A DNA stretch of 21,217 nt from Tubiluchus corallicola (taxonomy: Eukaryota > Priapulida > Priapulimorpha > Priapulimorphida > Tubiluchidae), in contig JAQGDQ010001913.1 in NCBI GenBank assembly GCA_030141605.1, forward strand, positions 1-21,217, in the 5' to 3' direction. Every line of letters starts with the position of its first letter. Within the stretch, counting starts at the first letter, position 1. Made by a program: the position numbers and the translations under genes. Under the pieces are notes generated by a model that was not told where the DNA came from, made no database searches, and saw only the letters and a program-made list of their open reading frames with translations. Shown here piece after piece: positions 17,414 to 21,217 of the stretch.

Positions 17414-17965
17414 ATGAGAATGATCATTAGTGGACGGCACCTAGACATAACACCATCTATTAGGGAGCATGCAGAAAAAAAAGTAGGAAAAGTAAAGAGG
17501 TATTTTAATAACATATTGGAAGTTGATATAACCTTATCTGCAGAAAATAATAAAACAGGAAGACACCATACAGCTGATGTACTTATTTTTGTAAATGGTA
17601 GTAAAATAAAAGCTAAAGCTACTGATACAGATTTATATTCTGCGATAGATGAAGTAGTGCATATTTTAGAAAACCAGCTAGTTAAGCATAAAGAAAAAGT
17701 AAAAGATAACAAACACAGTATACGCAGTAAACTAAAAAAAGCAAATTCTTCCATAACAAAAGAAGAAATTGAAAATAAAGAAGTAAAAAAAATTATACCT
17801 ACCCATGTTTTTGCAAAACCAATGGATGTAGAAGAAGCTATCCTTCAAATGGAAACATTAGAGCAGGATTTTTATGTTTTTCTAAACTATGAAACCCAAG
17901 AATTAAATATTGTATACAAAAGAAGAGATCATGACTATGGGCATGTAGAGCCAATGTGGAAATAA
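17414..17965 (+). CDS. hpf: Long-form ribosome hibernation promoting factor
   Basis: 183 residues from ATG 17414. The N-terminal S30AE/YfiA-type domain (about 1-100) begins MRMIISGRHLDITPSIREHA and would sit in the decoding channel of the 30S subunit. A charged linker of about 30 residues leads to the C-terminal dimerisation domain (about 125-183) with PTHVFAKPM, EEAILQME, DFYVFLN and YKRRDHDYGHVEP. The two-domain form joins 70S ribosomes into inactive 100S dimers in slow growth or starvation. Full length and intact. It stands alone between the Lol-like pair and a strong terminator. Confidence 0.95.
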   Translation: MRMIISGRHLDITPSIREHAEKKVGKVKRYFNNILEVDITLSAENNKTGRHHTADVLIFVNGSKIKAKATDTDLYSAIDEVVHILENQLVKHKEKVKDNKHSIRSKLKKANSSITKEEIENKEVKKIIPTHVFAKPMDVEEAILQMETLEQDFYVFLNYETQELNIVYKRRDHDYGHVEPMWK

Positions 17966-17972
17966 AAGTAAT

Positions 17973-18010
17973 AAAACAAAAGAACTCACTGAGGTGGGTT
18001 CTTTTGTTTT
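17973..18010. terminator. Strong bidirectional terminator between hpf and mmsB
   Basis: A 17-bp stem pairs 17973-17989 with 17994-18010 around the tetraloop TGAG, with one G-U pair when read on the plus strand. The right arm ends in TTTTGTTTT and runs into GTTT; read from the other strand, the arm also ends T-rich. It can end hpf transcripts and the leftward sugar-transport operon, which stops at 18047. Confidence 0.92.
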
Positions 18011-18046
18011 GTTTAAATATATAAATTTATAAGATAGATATTTTAA

Positions 18047-19228
18047 TTAATCTTTTTTATTTCTAGTATATATGTCAAACCAAACAGCTAATAATAAAAC
18101 CAAACCCTTTATGATAAGCTGATAGGAAGCATCTAGATTCTCTAATGACATCCCATTATTAATGGAAGCCATAACAAGGGCACCTATGATAGCTCCAAAG
18201 ACATTACCAACGCCTCCACTTGCTGATGCTCCACCAATAAAAGAGGCAGCTATAGCATCTAATTCAAAGAGATTTCCTGCAGATGGTGCAGCAGAATTAA
18301 GTCTTGCACTAAACATAATACCAGACAAAGCAGAAAGAACCCCCATAGATACAAAAACAGCCATTAAAGTTTTTTTTGCATTTATTCCTGAAAGCTTTGC
18401 AGCTTCAAGATTTCCACCAATAGCATATATGTGTCTTCCAACAACGGTTTTTTTAGTTATATAGGTGTATAAAATAACTAAAAGTATTACTATAATGGCA
18501 GCATATGGTATTCCTTTATATCTAGCTAAGCTAGTTGTGAAAAGTAAAATGAAGATAGAAACTAAAGCTAGTTTTATTGCAAAAATATAAATCGGTAGTA
18601 TATCAAAGCCATAGTTTTTTCTGCTTTTTCTTTTTATAAATTCAAATAATATATACAACAAAACAGCAATGATACCAATTATAATAGAAGTTATATGTAT
18701 CTGTCCATTAAAAAAATCAGGAAGGTATCCTCCTCCTATAGCTTTAAAGCTATCTCTAAAAGGTCCAATAGTTTGCCCTTGAGTTATCCATATAACAGCT
18801 CCTCTAAAAATAAGCATCCCTGCTAAAGTGACGATAAAAGCAGGTATTTTTCTAATTGCTACCCAGTATCCTTGCCATAACCCAATAACTACTCCTAAAA
18901 GAAGGGTAACAATGATAGTTGTAGCAGTATTAAATCCTTTTTGCACTTGCAATATAGCAGCGATAGCTCCAGTAAAGGCTGCAATAGACCCAACAGACAA
19001 ATCAATATGCCCAGATATTATAACAAGTACCATTCCAACAGCTAAAACAGCAATATATGCAGTTTGTAAATAAAGGTTTGTAAGATTTCTTGGTGTAAGA
19101 AAAGTGCCTTCTGTTAATATATTAAATACAATCATTATAATAAATAGAGCAATAAACATACCGTATTGTCTTATGTTATTTTTTATCATTCTTAATACTA
19201 TATTATTATTTTTCTTATCACTATTCAT
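18047..19228 (-). CDS. mmsB: Monosaccharide ABC transporter permease (GguB/MmsB type)
   Basis: 393 residues with many hydrophobic helices, the length of XylH/GguB permeases rather than the shorter RbsC. The segment LAVGMVLVIISGHIDLSVGS (62-81) is the hallmark of this family, and the C-terminal half has the usual SARLNSA, GELDAI-like FELDAIAASFIGGAS and GALVMASINNGMS elements. It forms the inner-membrane channel for sugar uptake with the neighbouring ATPase. Its ATG lies within the end of mmsA (eight-base overlap), and AAGGAGG (19234-19240) sits five bases upstream, inside mmsA. It is the last gene of the operon. Confidence 0.92.
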   Translation of the reverse strand: MNSDKKNNNIVLRMIKNNIRQYGMFIALFIIMIVFNILTEGTFLTPRNLTNLYLQTAYIAVLAVGMVLVIISGHIDLSVGSIAAFTGAIAAILQVQKGFNTATTIIVTLLLGVVIGLWQGYWVAIRKIPAFIVTLAGMLIFRGAVIWITQGQTIGPFRDSFKAIGGGYLPDFFNGQIHITSIIIGIIAVLLYILFEFIKRKSRKNYGFDILPIYIFAIKLALVSIFILLFTTSLARYKGIPYAAIIVILLVILYTYITKKTVVGRHIYAIGGNLEAAKLSGINAKKTLMAVFVSMGVLSALSGIMFSARLNSAAPSAGNLFELDAIAASFIGGASASGGVGNVFGAIIGALVMASINNGMSLENLDASYQLIIKGLVLLLAVWFDIYTRNKKD

Positions 19229-20765
19229 ACTCTCCTCCTTGTTGTCCTGTTGCGTACATCATAATATTTTCTTGGGTAGCTTCTTTTTTATCAAATTCTT
19301 TTACAAACTGGCCTTCATGCATAACATAAACCCTATCACTCATCCCTAGAATTTCAGGTAATTCAGATGAAATCATAATTATGCTGTTTCCTTGAGATAC
19401 AAACTCATTCATAATACTATATATTTCATATTTTGCACCGACATCAATTCCTCTAGTTGGTTCATCTACTATGAGTACTTTTGGATTAGTTAGCATCCAT
19501 TTACTAAGGGCAACTTTTTGCTGGTTTCCTCCACTTAAATTGCCAACAGTTTCCTCAATGCTAGGTGTTTTTATTTTCATAGAATTTTTATACTTTTCAG
19601 CTTCTAATACTTCTTCATTAGCATTTATACTTAAAAATTTTTTCATATGTTCAAGGTTAGCTAAAGAAATATTTTTTTTAATATCATCAATTAGTATTAG
19701 TCCTTTTTCTTTTCTATCTTCAGTTAAGTAACTAAGGCCCTTATCAATAGCATCTTTTGGGGATTTAAAATCAACTTTTTCTCCATAAAATGAAATCTCA
19801 CCTTTTATATTTGATCCATAAGATTTACCAAATATACTCATGGCAAGCTCTGTACGCCCTGCTCCCATAAGTCCTGCAAGTCCAAGTATTTCTCCTCTTC
19901 TAACATTAAAGTTAATATTTTTTAAAAGAGGCTCATCAGTGTGTTCATGGTGATTTATAGACCAATTTTTAACTTCCATAATTACTTCACCAATATTAGA
20001 GTTTCTATCAGGAAAAAATTGATCTAAAGTTCTACCAACCATATGTTTTACTATTTTTTCTTCAGTTACTTCTTCTTTAGAGCAATCCATAGTAGTTATA
20101 GTTTGTCCATCTCTTAAAACTGTAATAGAATCAGCGACACTCATTACTTCTTTTAATTTGTGAGAAATAAGTATAGATGTAATTCCATGATCTCTAAGGT
20201 CTCTCAATATATTTAAGAGATTTTCACTATCATCTTCATTTAGAGCAGCAGTAGGTTCATCTAATATAAGTAACTTAACATTTTTTGATAAAGCCTTTGC
20301 TATTTCAACAAGCTGTTTTTTACCTACTCCTAAGTGACAAACCTGAATTTCTGGATTTTCCTTTTCTAAGCCTACTTTTTTTAATGCTTCTTTAGACTTT
20401 ATAATTGATTTATTCCAATCTATAATTCCATTTGTTTCAATTTCATTTCCTAAAAATATATTTTCAAAAATACTCATATAAGGAATAAGGGCTAGCTCTT
20501 GGTAAATAATTGCAATACCTATATTTTCACTATCCTTAATTTTATTAAATTTTTGAACTTTATCCTCAAAAATAATATCTCCAATGTAGCTACCATATGG
20601 ATAAACTCCACTTAATGTCTTCATAAGAGTTGACTTACCAGCGCCATTTTCTCCAATAAGACAGTGTATCTCACCTTTTTTTACCTTAAATGTCACATTA
20701 TCTAAGGCTTTGACACCAGGAAATTCTTTTGTAATACCTTTCATTTCTAAAATATGTTTTCCCAT
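19221..20765 (-). CDS. mmsA: Monosaccharide ABC transporter double ATPase (GguA/MmsA type)
   Basis: 514 residues with two ABC domains. The first has Walker A GENGAGKST (38-46), a modified signature LGVGKKQ (145-151) and Walker B LLILDEPTAAL. The second has the degenerate Walker A GLMGAGRTEL, signature LSGGNQQKV and Walker B VLIVDEPTRGID. An altered second Walker A is normal for RbsA/MglA/XylG proteins. The stretch LDEPTAALNEDDSENLL followed by HGITSILISHKLKEV and LRDGQTI resembles GguA/MmsA, which serve several monosaccharides, more than XylG. ATG 20765 has GGAGG nine bases upstream (20775-20779). Confidence 0.93.
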   Translation of the reverse strand: MGKHILEMKGITKEFPGVKALDNVTFKVKKGEIHCLIGENGAGKSTLMKTLSGVYPYGSYIGDIIFEDKVQKFNKIKDSENIGIAIIYQELALIPYMSIFENIFLGNEIETNGIIDWNKSIIKSKEALKKVGLEKENPEIQVCHLGVGKKQLVEIAKALSKNVKLLILDEPTAALNEDDSENLLNILRDLRDHGITSILISHKLKEVMSVADSITVLRDGQTITTMDCSKEEVTEEKIVKHMVGRTLDQFFPDRNSNIGEVIMEVKNWSINHHEHTDEPLLKNINFNVRRGEILGLAGLMGAGRTELAMSIFGKSYGSNIKGEISFYGEKVDFKSPKDAIDKGLSYLTEDRKEKGLILIDDIKKNISLANLEHMKKFLSINANEEVLEAEKYKNSMKIKTPSIEETVGNLSGGNQQKVALSKWMLTNPKVLIVDEPTRGIDVGAKYEIYSIMNEFVSQGNSIIMISSELPEILGMSDRVYVMHEGQFVKEFDKKEATQENIMMYATGQQGGEYE

Positions 20766-20787
20766 ATGATTGATCCTCCAAAAGAAA

Positions 20788-20820
20788 TTAGAGATGGTAC
20801 TATAAAAAACCCATCTCTAA
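20788..20820 (-). terminator. Intercistronic hairpin between the binding-protein gene and mmsA
   Basis: On the minus strand TTAGAGATGG and CCATCTCTAA form a 10-bp stem with a 13-base loop, followed by TTTCTTTTGG and then the mmsA ribosome site. It lies 14 bases after the binding-protein stop. Such hairpins commonly protect or partly terminate the transcript, giving more binding protein than ATPase and permease. Confidence 0.65.
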
Positions 20821-20834
20821 AAAATATATCAAAA

Positions 20835-21217
20835 TTAATTTAATGATTTTATATACCCACTATCTATTAAAATTCCTTTAAAATTATCTTTTGTAACAAC
20901 TTTAGGATCTAACAAAACAGAAGGAACCTCTACTTTACCATTATCAACTTTATTTGTAGCATCAGCTACATCTTTACCTTCTGCAATTTCTTTTGCCATT
21001 TCAATAGCTTTTTTTGCAACATCATTTGTATCTTTAAATATAGTCATTGCTTGCTTTTCATCTCTTATTCTTTTTATAGCAGCTACTTCAGAATCTTGTC
21101 CAGTTACAGGAATAGAAAGCCCCTGAGCTTCTAAAGCGTTTATAACTCCACCAGCAGTTCCGTCATTAGGAGCAAGGACAGCATTTACTTCGTTGTTGTT
21201 TTTAGAAAGTATATTTT
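20835..21217 (-). CDS. chvE: Monosaccharide-binding protein, ChvE/XylF type (C-terminal part; N-terminus beyond window)
   Basis: The frame is open through base 21217, so the gene begins outside the window; the ATG at 21047 is internal. About 127 residues are visible. VNAVLAPNDGTAGGVINALE, IPVTGQDSEVAAIKRI, MTIFKD and the ending VPSVLLDPKVVTKDNFKGIL match the ligand-binding half of the ChvE/XylF group of type I periplasmic sugar-binding proteins. Asn-Asp-Gly and Gly-Gln-Asp are the usual sugar-contact stretches. It would deliver sugar to the MmsA-MmsB transporter; which sugar cannot be told from this part. In a diderm it would be periplasmic. Confidence 0.92.
   Translation of the reverse strand, partial: NILSKNNNEVNAVLAPNDGTAGGVINALEAQGLSIPVTGQDSEVAAIKRIRDEKQAMTIFKDTNDVAKKAIEMAKEIAEGKDVADATNKVDNGKVEVPSVLLDPKVVTKDNFKGILIDSGYIKSLN

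Noticed and set aside
18162-19349. Plus-strand reading frames of 81-100 residues inside mmsB and at the mmsA/mmsB junction
   Set aside because: They lie opposite well-supported transporter genes and resemble no protein family.

Overview
The window is AT-rich DNA from a diderm bacterium, most likely a member of Fusobacteriota, with Halanaerobiales-like diderm Firmicutes as the alternative. The diderm call rests on two OmpA-type peptidoglycan-binding domains at the C-terminus of a giant protein and on a LolCDE-like lipoprotein-export pair. The low-GC, A-ending codon use (AGA, ATA, GTA, ACA) and the long-form hibernation factor fit the proposed groups. The lineage is inferred from family content only.

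Layout. Bases 1-13341 (+) are one open reading frame that enters from before the window, so the gene is 5'-truncated here. Its first 10008 bases are a tandem array of a 447-bp (149-residue) unit: 22 complete units and 174 bases of a 23rd, without a single length change. After the array come three DUF7507-like domains, one isolated and strongly diverged copy of the array unit, a further DUF11-like domain, and a C-terminal cassette of two OmpA-like domains and SdrD-B-like segments. A strong terminator follows. Facing it on the minus strand (13405-15120) is a membrane protein with degenerate GGDEF and EAL domains.

A 339-bp intergenic region, holding a 26-bp perfect palindrome, separates this gene from a plus-strand ABC pair: a LolC/E-like permease whose 5' end looks frame-disrupted, and LolD. 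Next is hpf (long-form ribosome hibernation factor), closed by a bidirectional terminator. The right end (18047-21217, minus) is a monosaccharide ABC uptake operon in the order binding protein (partial, running off the window), double ATPase, permease, with a hairpin after the binding-protein gene.

How it fits together. The giant protein is probably an envelope-anchored stalk or adhesin, held to peptidoglycan by its OmpA domains. The adjacent catalytically degenerate GGDEF-EAL protein is reminiscent of LapD, the c-di-GMP receptor encoded beside large adhesins in pseudomonads, but that parallel is inference. The Lol pair, hpf and the sugar transporter are ordinary housekeeping or transport genes with no evident tie to the giant protein. 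The most unusual content is the homogenised, length-invariant, cysteine-paired array.
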